Origin: Thermoproteales archaeon | Lineage (GTDB): Archaea; Thermoproteota; Thermoprotei; Thermoproteales; Thermocladiaceae | Length of the DNA stretch: 7,580 bases | Assembly: GCA_027068725.1 (NCBI GenBank) | Contig: JAMOMD010000292.1 | Span: forward strand, 1-7,580 | Direction: 5' to 3' | Shown: positions 1-6,145 of the stretch, piece by piece | How positions within the stretch are numbered: position 1 is the first letter of the stretch | Layout of the letters: the number at the start of each line of letters is the position of its first letter | Notes under the pieces: generated by a model | Told to the model about the DNA's origin: nothing | Seen by the model: only the letters and a program-made list of their open reading frames with translations | The model's database searches: none | Made by a program: the position numbers and the translations under genes

Positions 1-138
1 CACATTGAGCCACACAAGTGGGAGATGTGGAAGAAGGCTCAGGAGATCTGGCAGAGGTGGCTTGAGCATAAGATGAGGATGAAGCAGCAGAAGGAGGAGA
101 AGAGAGAGGAGAAGGCTCAGGAGGGTCAGTCTCAGTGA
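1..138 (+). CDS. C-terminal tail of an unidentified protein (5' end outside window)
   Basis: An open frame enters from the left edge and ends at TGA 136-138, giving the last 45 residues. The segment starts HIEPHKWEMWKK, has several tryptophans spaced as in an amphipathic helix, and ends in a very charged Lys/Glu/Gln tail (KQQKEEKREEKAQEGQSQ). Such tails are common extensions on archaeal ribosomal proteins. In many archaea uL13 lies directly upstream of uS9, so a C-terminally extended uL13 is the first guess from context. The residues seen do not match the usual uL13 ending I know, and a uS13-type protein (normally upstream of uS4) is not supported either. The next gene has its own TATA box 3' of this stop, so it need not be co-transcribed. 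Identity is unresolved. Confidence 0.7.
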   Translation, partial: HIEPHKWEMWKKAQEIWQRWLEHKMRMKQQKEEKREEKAQEGQSQ

Positions 139-144
139 CGTCAA

Positions 145-155
145 GATTTATAATC
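145..155 (+). promoter_or_regulatory. TATA box of the uS9 gene
   Basis: The AT-rich TTTATAAT core lies just after the upstream stop and is centred about 31 nt before ATG 181. An archaeal TATA box sits about 26 nt before the transcription start, so the transcript would begin at or a few bases before this ATG. That indicates leaderless expression and favours ATG 181 over the in-frame TTG at 169. Inferred from spacing and composition only. Confidence 0.6.
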
Positions 156-180
156 CTCGTGTCCTTCCTTGCGTGAGGCT

Positions 181-648
181 ATGTCCTCGGTCTCTCAGAC
201 ACTACCCAGGCAGATACCTGGCGTAACGATACAGGAAGTACAGGGAGTGCGCGTTGTCATAGCTGTTGGTAAGAAGAAGACTGCAATTGCGAGAGCAGTC
301 ATAAGACCTGGCATTGGGAGAGTCAGGATAAACGGAGTTCCACTTGAGATATGGCCGATCGAGATGGCTAGAATGAAGATGATGGAGCCGCTGATTCTGG
401 CGGGAGAGGACATAGTGTCCAAGGTTGACATAGATGTGAATGTTCGTGGTGGAGGAGTGATGGGTCAAGCCTCCGCGGTCAGGATGGCAATAGCTCGCGG
501 TCTCGTTGCATATACTCAAAATCCACAGCTGCTTGAGCTCTACATGAAGTATGATCCCTCAATGATTAAGGGAGACCCAAGAAGGACTGAGCCAAAGAAG
601 CCAGGTCTCAAACACGCTAGATCGAAGAGGCAGAAGGCGTACAGATAA
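181..648 (+). CDS. rps9: 30S ribosomal protein uS9 (S9p)
   Basis: Small-subunit protein whose C-terminal tail reaches the ribosomal P site in known ribosomes. From ATG 181 the product has 155 residues. After an N-terminal extension of about 20 residues come the family signatures VGKKKTAIARAVI, GIGRVRING, the RGGGVMGQASAVRMAIARG stretch, and the typical archaeal end RRTEPKKPG...KRQKAYR. Usual archaeal uS9 is about 130-145 residues, so only the N-terminus is slightly long. An in-frame TTG at 169 would add four residues, but the TATA spacing favours the ATG and leaderless translation. uS9 normally clusters with uL13 and rpoN/rpoK; here it is followed by uS4, which has its own promoter. Identification is near certain. 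Confidence 0.97.
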   Translation: MSSVSQTLPRQIPGVTIQEVQGVRVVIAVGKKKTAIARAVIRPGIGRVRINGVPLEIWPIEMARMKMMEPLILAGEDIVSKVDIDVNVRGGGVMGQASAVRMAIARGLVAYTQNPQLLELYMKYDPSMIKGDPRRTEPKKPGLKHARSKRQKAYR

Positions 649-675
649 TCCTGTCTCCTCTCGGTACTTCTCAAG

Positions 676-698
676 GTTCTCTTCTTCACGCTTCTTTG
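676..698 (+). terminator. possible pyrimidine-rich terminator after uS9
   Basis: The spacer after the uS9 stop is strongly pyrimidine-rich on the + strand (TTCTCTTCTTCACGCTTCTT). Archaeal termination often uses T-rich or pyrimidine-rich tracts without a hairpin. It lies just before the uS4 TATA box, so it would separate the two transcripts. There is no long T run, hence low confidence. Confidence 0.3.
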
Positions 699-701
699 AA
701 A

Positions 702-713
702 TAGTTTATTAAC
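702..713 (+). promoter_or_regulatory. TATA box of the uS4-uS11 operon
   Basis: TAGTTTATTAAC, preceded by a purine-containing GAAA that could act as BRE, is centred about 31 nt upstream of ATG 739. The spacing is the same as for uS9 and again predicts a leaderless or near-leaderless transcript. No Shine-Dalgarno sequence precedes ATG 739, which agrees with this. Confidence 0.6.
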
Positions 714-738
714 CCCGTTAACTCTACGTCAGCTTGCT

Positions 739-1350
739 ATGGGCGATCCTAAGAAGCCAAGGAAGAAGTGGATTGAGGGCAAGCCAATGAAGCTGTGGAA
801 CAAGCAGCTGCTGATGGAGGAGCTGCAGCTTGTTGGTGAGTATGGTCTTAGAAATAAGAGGGAGCTCTGGCTTGCTAAGGCTATTCTGAAGAAGATTAAG
901 CGTAGAGCAAGAGAGATGCTTGCCATGCCTCCTGATGTTCGTGCTAAGGTTGAGACTGAGTTTAAGCAGAAGCTGTACAGGATGGGCTTCATTCCTGATC
1001 CTGACGTTCCTCTGGACTACATTCTGGGTCTCGATGTTAGGGCTATACTGGAGCGCAGGCTCCAGACCATTGTCTACAGGAAGGGACTTGCCAGAAGCAT
1101 ACATGAGGCTCGTCAGCTAATTGTTCATAGGCACATTGCCATTAATGGCAGAGTCATAAATGCGCCTGGCTTCCTCGTGCCGCGCGATCTTGAGGACAAG
1201 ATCTCCTATGCGCCAACTAGTCCATTCTACAAGAGGCTGATCAATGGTGAGCCAGTCTTTGGCCCAGGACAGCCTGCTCCAATACAGGTGCAGCTGGGTC
1301 TCCTGAAGGAGCAGTCTGCTCAGCCAAGTGCCTCGACGGAAAGCTCATAA
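739..1350 (+). CDS. rps4: 30S ribosomal protein uS4 (S4p)
   Basis: Small-subunit assembly protein that binds 16S rRNA early in assembly. The 203-residue product opens with the archaeal hallmark MGDPKKPRKKW. An alpha-helical region containing YGLRNKRELW (35-44) follows, then the S4 RNA-binding domain from about 104, with ERRLQTIVYRKGLARSIHEA and the HRHIAINGRVINAPGFLVP segment (130-148). Family length is about 170-180 residues. The extra part is a low-complexity tail (about 170-203) rich in Pro/Gln/Ser/Ala. The protein has no cysteine, so no zinc-binding motif. Codons in the first half use almost only G, T or C at the third position, unlike uS11 just downstream. It is followed at 28 nt by uS11, which has a Shine-Dalgarno site, so the two form an operon. 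Confidence 0.97.
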   Translation: MGDPKKPRKKWIEGKPMKLWNKQLLMEELQLVGEYGLRNKRELWLAKAILKKIKRRAREMLAMPPDVRAKVETEFKQKLYRMGFIPDPDVPLDYILGLDVRAILERRLQTIVYRKGLARSIHEARQLIVHRHIAINGRVINAPGFLVPRDLEDKISYAPTSPFYKRLINGEPVFGPGQPAPIQVQLGLLKEQSAQPSASTESS

Positions 1351-1365
1351 AGTGCCTCTCTCGTC

Positions 1366-1373
1366 GTGGTGAG
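1366..1373 (+). promoter_or_regulatory. Shine-Dalgarno site of uS11
   Basis: GTGGTGAG ends six bases before ATG 1379 and matches the archaeal anti-Shine-Dalgarno complement (GAGGTGA) with one mismatch. It fixes the uS11 start and shows internal translation initiation in the uS4-uS11 message, in contrast to the leaderless uS9 and uS4 starts. Confidence 0.65.
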
Positions 1374-1378
1374 TAGTC

Positions 1379-1906
1379 ATGAGTGAGGAAGTTAGACCAG
1401 GCACGGGAGGAGAGGCACAGCAGGTAGCTGAGAAGCCGGTGGAGGCGAAGGCTGAGGAGAAGCCCATACTGCAGATACAGATACCTGAGATAAAGCCAGT
1501 CCAGACAACGATAGGTGGAAAGAAGCTGAGGTGGGGAATAGCACACATCTACAGTAGCTACAACAACACGATAATCATAATCACTGACCTCACAGGAGCC
1601 GAGACCGCAGCAAGAGTCAGCGGCGGAATGGTAGTCAAGGCAGACAGAGACAAGCCAAGCCCATACGCAGCAATGATGGCAGCCTACAAGGCAGCACAGA
1701 TAGCAATGGCAAGAGGAATAAACGCAGTACACATCAAAGTAAGAGCACCAGGAGGATACGGACCCAAAACACCAGGACCAGGAGCCGCAGCCGCAATAAG
1801 AGCACTAGCAAGAGCAGGACTAGTAATAGGAAGAATAGAAGACGTAACCCCCATCCCACATGACATTATACGGCCACCAGGAGGAAGACGCGGTAGGAGA
1901 GTATAA
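1379..1906 (+). CDS. rps11: 30S ribosomal protein uS11 (S11p)
   Basis: Platform protein of the small subunit, bound near the E-site and the mRNA exit. The conserved core runs from about residue 50 to 175: RWGIAHIYSSYNNTI, TDLTGAE, SGGMVVKADR, SPYAAM, HIKVRAPGGYG, KTPGPGAAAAIRALARAG, GRIEDVTPIPHD, and the basic end GGRRGRRV. Archaeal uS11 is normally about 130 residues. Here 175, because of a roughly 45-residue N-terminal extension rich in Glu/Ala/Pro/Gln that is probably disordered. From about codon 52 on, third positions are nearly all A or C, a sharp change inside the gene. rpoD, the usual next gene, is absent; the stop is 28 bp from the stop of a convergent gene, with no obvious terminator between them. 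Confidence 0.97.
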   Translation: MSEEVRPGTGGEAQQVAEKPVEAKAEEKPILQIQIPEIKPVQTTIGGKKLRWGIAHIYSSYNNTIIIITDLTGAETAARVSGGMVVKADRDKPSPYAAMMAAYKAAQIAMARGINAVHIKVRAPGGYGPKTPGPGAAAAIRALARAGLVIGRIEDVTPIPHDIIRPPGGRRGRRV

Positions 1907-1934
1907 CGTATCACATTCAGGAGTATTACATTCA

Positions 1935-3776
1935 CTATTTCACAGAGGATCCCTGAACAAGACCATTTCTTCTTAGTAGTTCCTCAATATACTCTTTCTG
2001 CATGTTAAGTTCGTCAACACGCGATAGTATAACTCTCTTAATTTGGTCTGTCGCGTCAGGAGGTATAAGTTCCCCCGTTAGTAAACCAAGTATGTGCATA
2101 ATGTAGGCTAGCTCTAGCTTGCCTCTCTTTACTTCGACCATCGCTGACTTAGGAACTTGTCTCGCAGATATGCCATTCCTTCTAAGAATCTCGGAGACTC
2201 TGTTAGCAATTTCCATTAATCTTACTTCACTACTCTTTCCTTTCACAAATTTAATATATAATTTCACTTCCCTAGTTTTGCCGGATCTAACTATCTTAAG
2301 CTCCGAATTATATGATACATCAACTTTCTCTAAGTATTCGTGAACTTCGGCCAAGGCCTTTATAGCTGTTTCTATATCAACAATAGCACGTGTTATCATG
2401 TTAGTAGTAGGTTTTTCGGAAAGGTGTTTTATTCTAAGAGCTCTCTGATAATGCATTAACTTTCTCGCTAGTTCAGATCTTGTACTAGGCGGAAGCCAAA
2501 TGCTATAGCATAGTCTTCGTTGTCTAAATCCATTTAACAGAATCAAACCTTCGTTCTCTAGCATTTTTATTAACGATAGAACAATGACTCCTTTTACAGT
2601 GTAGGGAGCAAACGATACTGAGACTCCGTAGGTGTCTTCTTTCATTTTCTCGACAACACCGTCACCGTCAATAACACCTGCAAGAGCTAGCACCTTGTTC
2701 TCAACTAGATGCTTTATATTTTCTGAATTTTCCTTTGCTACCAGCTCTACCTCTTCGAATCTTATGTTGCCATTTTCGTATAAATTTTTCAGAATTTTGT
2801 TTATGCTACTTATGGTATTCGCATTCTCTATATTGATTCCTTTCTTGTGCAAGTACTTTATGATTTCTGTTTTTGTACGTTTGAATATTTTTCGTATGTT
2901 TTGTATTATTTGGTCTGTTTCTGGTATGTATTTTCCATATATTTTGTGTATTATGTAGTTGTTATGTGTTGCTACTATGTGTGGCTTGTTTGTTTTGTTG
3001 TCTGGTGTTGTGATGTGTATTTTTACTATGCCTAGTGCTTTGGTTACTATTGTCAGGAGTTCGGGTCTTGTTGTTCCGTACTGTAGTGTGTCGACGTTGT
3101 GGTCTACGATTATGCTTGTTATTCCGTCTGTTATTGTTAGCCAGGTTATGTAGTCTTTCTTTTCCTGTAGTTTTCTTCTCAGTGTATCTAGGTCATGTGG
3201 AAGCTTTATGTAGAGGTCGTGGTACTTTTCCTGTAGTTTCTCTAGTGCTGTCTTGCTGTCTCTATGCTTCTCGAGTAGTTTCTGGTACTCTTCATTGATC
3301 TTGTTGAGAAGGTCAGTGTAGAATTCGTGTAGCTTTTCTTCAGGTACTTCACATATCTTAACACTGCCCTCTAGCTCGTGCAGAGCCTCCTCTATCCTTT
3401 TTCTGACACGTGGAGGCATGTCGCTAGTGTATAAATTAGTCAGGAGTCCCAGCCTGTGGAGAATAGCTGCGAGCCTCTCCTTGCCTTTCCTGACTATTAC
3501 AAACGTGTCTCTTGGCCTGACGTGTGCTCCATACCCAAGCCTACGCAGCTCCTCTGCTAACGTGAGGGCGATGCTGCGTGCAGTCTCTCTACTCGAGGCG
3601 GCGTATATCCTGAGCTCGAAGCTCAAGCCATTCCTAGCTCTCTGCCTAGCCCACCTACAGGTAAAAGATGCGCCACACCTTTGGGCAAGATCATTAAGCA
3701 GCTGCGAAATTCTCAATAAGTCACTGTTTGCCGTCTCGAGATCTCTACAGTACAGATCTACGAGATACTCATTCAT
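1935..3776 (-). CDS. large LAGLIDADG-type protein with duplicated terminal domains
   Basis: 613 residues; start ATG 3776 is supported by a TATA box 27 nt upstream. Three layers are visible. First, an N-terminal domain (about 52-135) recurs at the C-terminus (about 503-590): a beta segment (ELRIYAA / KLYIKF), a helix (AEELRRLGYGAHV / VSEILRRNGISAR), a short basic strand, then a helix with HRLGLLTNL / HILGLLTGEL and a Pro-Asp turn. Second, a charged predicted coiled coil lies at about 145-206. Third, two LAGLIDADG-like signatures occur: a clear LAGVIDGDG at 366-374 and a degenerate ITWLTITDG at 210-218. Both keep the penultimate Asp that binds metal in LAGLIDADG homing endonucleases. The 156-residue spacing suits a two-motif single-chain enzyme. 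No intein or intron context is seen. A relation to crenarchaeal PaRep2-type repeated proteins is possible but unproven. Codons in the middle third are almost only A/C-ending. Confidence 0.85.
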   Translation of the reverse strand: MNEYLVDLYCRDLETANSDLLRISQLLNDLAQRCGASFTCRWARQRARNGLSFELRIYAASSRETARSIALTLAEELRRLGYGAHVRPRDTFVIVRKGKERLAAILHRLGLLTNLYTSDMPPRVRKRIEEALHELEGSVKICEVPEEKLHEFYTDLLNKINEEYQKLLEKHRDSKTALEKLQEKYHDLYIKLPHDLDTLRRKLQEKKDYITWLTITDGITSIIVDHNVDTLQYGTTRPELLTIVTKALGIVKIHITTPDNKTNKPHIVATHNNYIIHKIYGKYIPETDQIIQNIRKIFKRTKTEIIKYLHKKGINIENANTISSINKILKNLYENGNIRFEEVELVAKENSENIKHLVENKVLALAGVIDGDGVVEKMKEDTYGVSVSFAPYTVKGVIVLSLIKMLENEGLILLNGFRQRRLCYSIWLPPSTRSELARKLMHYQRALRIKHLSEKPTTNMITRAIVDIETAIKALAEVHEYLEKVDVSYNSELKIVRSGKTREVKLYIKFVKGKSSEVRLMEIANRVSEILRRNGISARQVPKSAMVEVKRGKLELAYIMHILGLLTGELIPPDATDQIKRVILSRVDELNMQKEYIEELLRRNGLVQGSSVK

Positions 3777-3797
3777 GCAATCTCGAGAGAACAGAAG

Positions 3798-3807
3798 CTA
3801 TATAGGA
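3798..3807 (-). promoter_or_regulatory. TATA box of the 613-residue gene
   Basis: On the minus strand CTATATAGC is centred about 27 nt upstream of ATG 3776, with no Shine-Dalgarno sequence between. This predicts a leaderless transcript and supports the chosen start. It lies in the short gap after the O-methyltransferase stop, so the gene has its own promoter. Confidence 0.55.
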
Positions 3808-3859
3808 CAGTTTCACACAACCCCCCTGAAGGATAGGTAACTAATCCTGAATTCCCCCT

Positions 3860-4447
3860 CTACTTCTGTGGTCTGTAAAGCGAGATGCTTAGACCAGCAT
3901 AGTCAACCTGTGTGATTACTGCTACCCACTCTGGCTTACTTATCTCCTCCAGAAAGTCGCTGAGCTTATGTGGCGATGGAGCTATAACGTTATGTGCCAT
4001 GACTATCGACCCAGGTCTAAGCCTCGGCTTAAGAAGTCTCAGATAGAGACCATAGTTCTCCTTCTTAGCGTCAAGAAACACGACATCTATAACGTGTGGA
4101 AGCTTGTCAAGAGAATCCTCGAGCCGGGACGGTATAAGCTCAACATAGTCCATAAGACCAGCCTCAGCCAATGCTCGTGCTGCCTCCTTAACACATTCCT
4201 GACAGGGATCAAACGAGTACAGTCTCCCTCGATTAAGCTCCCTCAACGCTCTAGCAAGCCAGAGCGTTGAGAAGCCATACCCAGTCCCAACCTCAACAAC
4301 CACAAGTGACCTATCAGTAGCTGCTCCCAAGGCCAGCACCATCATGTACAGCATACGTCCCGCAGACCACGATACTGGACTACGCCCAGCCTCTACTGAC
4401 CTTACATAGACCCTCCTAGCAACATCCTCAAACTTCACGTCAGCCAT
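3860..4447 (-). CDS. SAM-dependent O-methyltransferase (class I, COMT-like)
   Basis: 195 residues from ATG 4447, a complete Rossmann methyltransferase. Motif I, VVEVGTGYGFST (50-61), binds SAM. The acidic end of strand 2 is LYSFDP (76-81), and strand 4 carries VVFLDAKKENY (122-132) with the presumed metal ligand Asp126. The following RPGSIVMAHNV (144-154) corresponds to the (V/M)ADNV segment of cation-dependent O-methyltransferases. His152 replaces the usual Asp there, while Asn153 is kept. Substrate unknown; the family methylates small catechol-like molecules. An in-frame GTG at 4459 is possible, but AGAGGTGG on the minus strand sits 9 nt before ATG 4447 and favours the shorter form. It follows a 68-residue ORF by 17 nt, so they likely share a transcript. 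Confidence 0.9.
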   Translation of the reverse strand: MADVKFEDVARRVYVRSVEAGRSPVSWSAGRMLYMMVLALGAATDRSLVVVEVGTGYGFSTLWLARALRELNRGRLYSFDPCQECVKEAARALAEAGLMDYVELIPSRLEDSLDKLPHVIDVVFLDAKKENYGLYLRLLKPRLRPGSIVMAHNVIAPSPHKLSDFLEEISKPEWVAVITQVDYAGLSISLYRPQK

Positions 4448-4455
4448 ATCGAAGT

Positions 4456-4466
4456 CCACCTCTCTC
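4456..4466 (-). promoter_or_regulatory. Shine-Dalgarno site of the O-methyltransferase
   Basis: Minus-strand GAGAGAGGTGG, containing AGGTG, ends 9 nt before ATG 4447 and overlaps the stop codon region of the upstream small ORF. This decides between ATG 4447 and GTG 4459, since the GTG would overlap its own ribosome site, and indicates translation from within a longer message. Confidence 0.55.
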
Positions 4467-4671
4467 AGATAGAGCGCACCCTACGATCACGCGAGACCAC
4501 AATGTCCGCAAAAAGACTCTCAAACTCTCTGAAACTACTACACGCACTATCCCTGTAATAGATAGGGCTTCTCGTACGTAAAAGATACCTAGCAGGCACG
4601 TACCCCGCACCACCTACCCTACGCACATGCTTAAGCGACAGGTACCCTCTAGTAGAGCTTACGACCTTCAT
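4465..4671 (-). CDS. unrecognised 68-residue basic protein upstream of the methyltransferase
   Basis: ORF from ATG 4671 to TGA 4465-4467; I do not recognise the family. The product is basic and rich in Arg, Ser and Tyr (for example KHVRRVGGAGYVPARYLL), with one cysteine and no membrane segment or zinc motif. In its favour: third codon positions are strongly G/T-biased, like the 5' part of the methyltransferase it precedes, and the spacing of 17 nt with a Shine-Dalgarno site suggests an operon. A weak TATA-like TTCTAAAG lies about 29 nt upstream, consistent with a leaderless start. Against it: short length, and no homologue known to me. It could be a degraded gene or an extended leader. Confidence 0.5.
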   Translation of the reverse strand: MKVVSSTRGYLSLKHVRRVGGAGYVPARYLLRTRSPIYYRDSACSSFREFESLFADIVVSRDRRVRSI

Positions 4672-4784
4672 ACTAAACAGAAAAATATCAAAAGAATCTT
4701 TAGAATTACACCACTAAGCAACACTACAGTAGAAGGCCCTAAAATCCTAGACAAGTTCCATCAAATGAGCCTTCTAGTAAGCAC

Positions 4785-4840
4785 AGAATGATGAACGTGT
4801 TTAGTCCTGATCACTGATGACGCTTCCCGCTTCTGAACAC
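4785..4840 (+). ncRNA. C/D box guide sRNA
   Basis: All four boxes occur in canonical order and spacing. Box C ATGATGA is at 4788-4794, guide 1 ACGTGTTTAGTC at 4795-4806, box D' CTGA at 4807-4810, a 4-nt spacer at 4811-4814, box C' TGATGA at 4815-4820, guide 2 CGCTTCCCGCTT at 4821-4832, and box D CTGA at 4833-4836. Both guides are exactly 12 nt and the D'-C' spacer is 4 nt, as in archaeal sRNAs that assemble with L7Ae, Nop5 and fibrillarin to direct 2'-O-methylation. By the N+5 rule the D' guide would modify the A in GACUA of target GACUAAACACGU. The D guide would modify the second G in AAGCGGGAAGCG. I cannot place these on rRNA or tRNA by eye. Ends are approximate, and no clear promoter is seen. 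Confidence 0.88.
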
Positions 4841-5167
4841 TCAGTACACACATTACTAGGCAAACAATTATCCTACATATTGATATTACCACGAACAGAA
4901 TTCTCTAAACATGACTTTGAAAATTTTAGATTAATACGAGGCAAATCCTAAGAAAGTAGTATTTTCTTCACATTTCCCGAATTTTCGTATTACTATTTCC
5001 CTCGAATTCTTAGATGGCACATCTCCCATGAATTTAAATGTTACTTCGATGCAAATCTACGTTCTACTCCTTCAATCTTTTCACTTCCCATTTTCGAAGC
5101 TGATACTAGAAACCTAGTCTGCGATAAATAAGGATCCTAGCCAGAAATAAAATAGGTCAATGACAAG
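4841..5167. other. AT-rich intergenic stretch without a supported gene
   Basis: About 330 bases after the sRNA in which I see no credible protein gene on either strand. The longest plausible start-to-stop frame on the + strand (5028-5117, 29 codons) has no ribosome site and unremarkable codon use. Stops are frequent in all frames and no strong inverted repeat stands out. The composition is AT-rich and similar to the non-coding flanks of the divergent gene pair. Confidence 0.5.
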
Positions 5168-5192
5168 TGTTTTTAGAAGAAAAATATTGATT
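5168..5192 (-). terminator. T-rich terminator of the 5216-6016 gene
   Basis: Some 25-45 nt beyond the TAA stop, the minus strand reads AATATTTTTCTTCTAAAAAC, with a T5 run and further T clusters. T tracts like this act as intrinsic terminators in archaea without a stem. The position just downstream of the stop fits. Confidence 0.5.
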
Positions 5193-5215
5193 TAATTTTA
5201 ATTAATTCTCGTTAG

Positions 5216-6016
5216 TTACCAGGTTTGTCCTCCTCCTTGTGTTTGTAGGTTTTTGTATACTCTTGCCCATGCGTATGCGTGTACTGTCTGGAATGGTCCT
5301 TGGAATACTGCATATCCATTTACTTGTCCATACACGTTGTTTGGTCCATACGTTACCCAACTTGTGAATGATTTAACAGTCCATCCAAGTACTGTATTTG
5401 CCCATGCTTCTGAATTATCAAGAACATTATACACCTCCTTACCAACAATCACATAGTAGTAACCACCAACCTTAAGCTCCCATAGTACAATACCAAATAT
5501 GTCCTTACCTTCAAGAGTATAGTAATACTCTACGACACAGACAGTATCGCCCGTAACTGTTTTAATTGGTTTGCTTTTTCTAACATATTCAAGGTAGACA
5601 ATCTTGTAAAGCTTCTCTTTACTATCACCAACATTCCTATTAACAATCTTCTCATGAATAACCTTTATACTAGCCTTATCAAATACTATAGGCTCAATAT
5701 TCAACACCTTACCACTACCATACACTACGTAGTATAGTCTTGATTTACCATTTTGTAAAACCTCAACAAGTAGTCCAAGTTTATTACTAGCAAAGTCAAC
5801 ATGAAGAATCTTTACACTACCAACACCTAAAGCCTTTGCAATAAGTCTAGTATTAACATTAAGTGGCTTTATGTTTAGAATCTCCTTCTTCTCAACAATA
5901 CTAGTGTAATATTTCGAGAACGAACCAGCATAAACAATAGCAATAGCAACAATTGCAATAGCTATTGCACATATTGCAACTATTCTACTCCACTTCCCTA
6001 GTCTTAGACTAGGCAT
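5216..6016 (-). CDS. membrane-anchored protein of unknown function, paralogue A of a divergent pair
   Basis: 266 residues; I recognise no family. A short basic N-terminus (MPSLRLGKWSR) precedes a single hydrophobic segment (about 11-30, Ile/Ala-rich). This predicts a protein anchored by its N-terminus with about 235 residues outside the membrane. The rest looks beta-rich: alternating Val/Tyr/Ile strands such as RLYYVVYG (93-100) and VVEYYYTLEG (161-170). The C-terminal 60 residues are rich in Trp, Tyr, Gly, Asn and Gln, ending QTQGGGQTW. ATG 6016 is supported by a TATA-like element 32 nt upstream, identically spaced in its partner at 6980. N-terminal layout (Lys8-Trp9, then the membrane helix) and promoter are shared with that partner. 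Third positions shift from G/T in the 5' part to A/C in the last third. A surface or secreted role is inference. Confidence 0.85.
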   Translation of the reverse strand: MPSLRLGKWSRIVAICAIAIAIVAIAIVYAGSFSKYYTSIVEKKEILNIKPLNVNTRLIAKALGVGSVKILHVDFASNKLGLLVEVLQNGKSRLYYVVYGSGKVLNIEPIVFDKASIKVIHEKIVNRNVGDSKEKLYKIVYLEYVRKSKPIKTVTGDTVCVVEYYYTLEGKDIFGIVLWELKVGGYYYVIVGKEVYNVLDNSEAWANTVLGWTVKSFTSWVTYGPNNVYGQVNGYAVFQGPFQTVHAYAWARVYKNLQTQGGGQTW

Positions 6017-6035
6017 TGCGTGATGTTATTGAAAG

Positions 6036-6048
6036 TTTAAATTTTAAA
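6036..6048 (-). promoter_or_regulatory. proximal TATA-like element of paralogue A
   Basis: Minus-strand TTTAAAATTTAAA starts 32 nt before ATG 6016, the spacing expected for a leaderless archaeal transcript. The element at the same distance before ATG 6980 (TTTAAGTTCTAAA) is its counterpart in the inverted duplicate. Confidence 0.5.
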
Positions 6049-6056
6049 CCTTCCTG

Positions 6057-6073
6057 TGTGGTAAAGTTATAAA
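6057..6073 (-). promoter_or_regulatory. conserved 17-bp promoter box, copy A
   Basis: Minus-strand TTTATAACTTTACCACA is identical in both inverted arms and is the longest invariant block between them. It contains a good TATA sequence (TTTATAA), 57 nt before ATG 6016. It is either the main TATA box, giving a short leader, or a binding site for a regulator. The identity in both copies, while flanking bases differ, argues for selection. Confidence 0.55.
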
Positions 6074-6129
6074 CATTGCCATGTGGTAAATGTGCATGTT
6101 AGTATAAATGAGAATCAAATGAAACATAT

Positions 6130-6145
6130 TTGAAACACATTTCAA
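6130..6145. promoter_or_regulatory. operator-like palindrome TTGAAA-N4-TTTCAA, copy A
   Basis: TTGAAA (6130-6135), CACA, TTTCAA (6140-6145) is centred about 121 bp upstream of ATG 6016. A further half-site TGAAAC lies at 6120-6125. The copy in the opposite arm is a perfect 20-bp palindrome at the same distance from its gene, suggesting one shared dimeric regulator. Function inferred. Confidence 0.5.

Noticed and set aside
169..180. TTG 169 as the uS9 start
   Set aside because: It adds four unconserved residues, and the TATA box spacing predicts a transcript beginning at or just before ATG 181.
1241..1732. Open frame of 163 codons on the minus strand opposite uS4/uS11
   Set aside because: It lies antisense to two certain ribosomal genes. 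The A/C third-position bias of uS11 removes stops from this frame; the translation is Cys/Ser/Leu-rich and implausible.
4448..4459. GTG 4459 as the methyltransferase start
   Set aside because: The Shine-Dalgarno sequence overlaps this codon and is properly spaced only for ATG 4447.
5028..5117. 29-codon ORF on the + strand in the AT-rich spacer
   Set aside because: No Shine-Dalgarno site, no convincing promoter, and length within chance expectation.
5216..6016. Cannula protein (CanA type) or archaeal bacteriocin-like protein
   Set aside because: A membrane-anchored, beta-rich protein suggested these, but I find no sequence resemblance to the cannula proteins I know and no processing motif.
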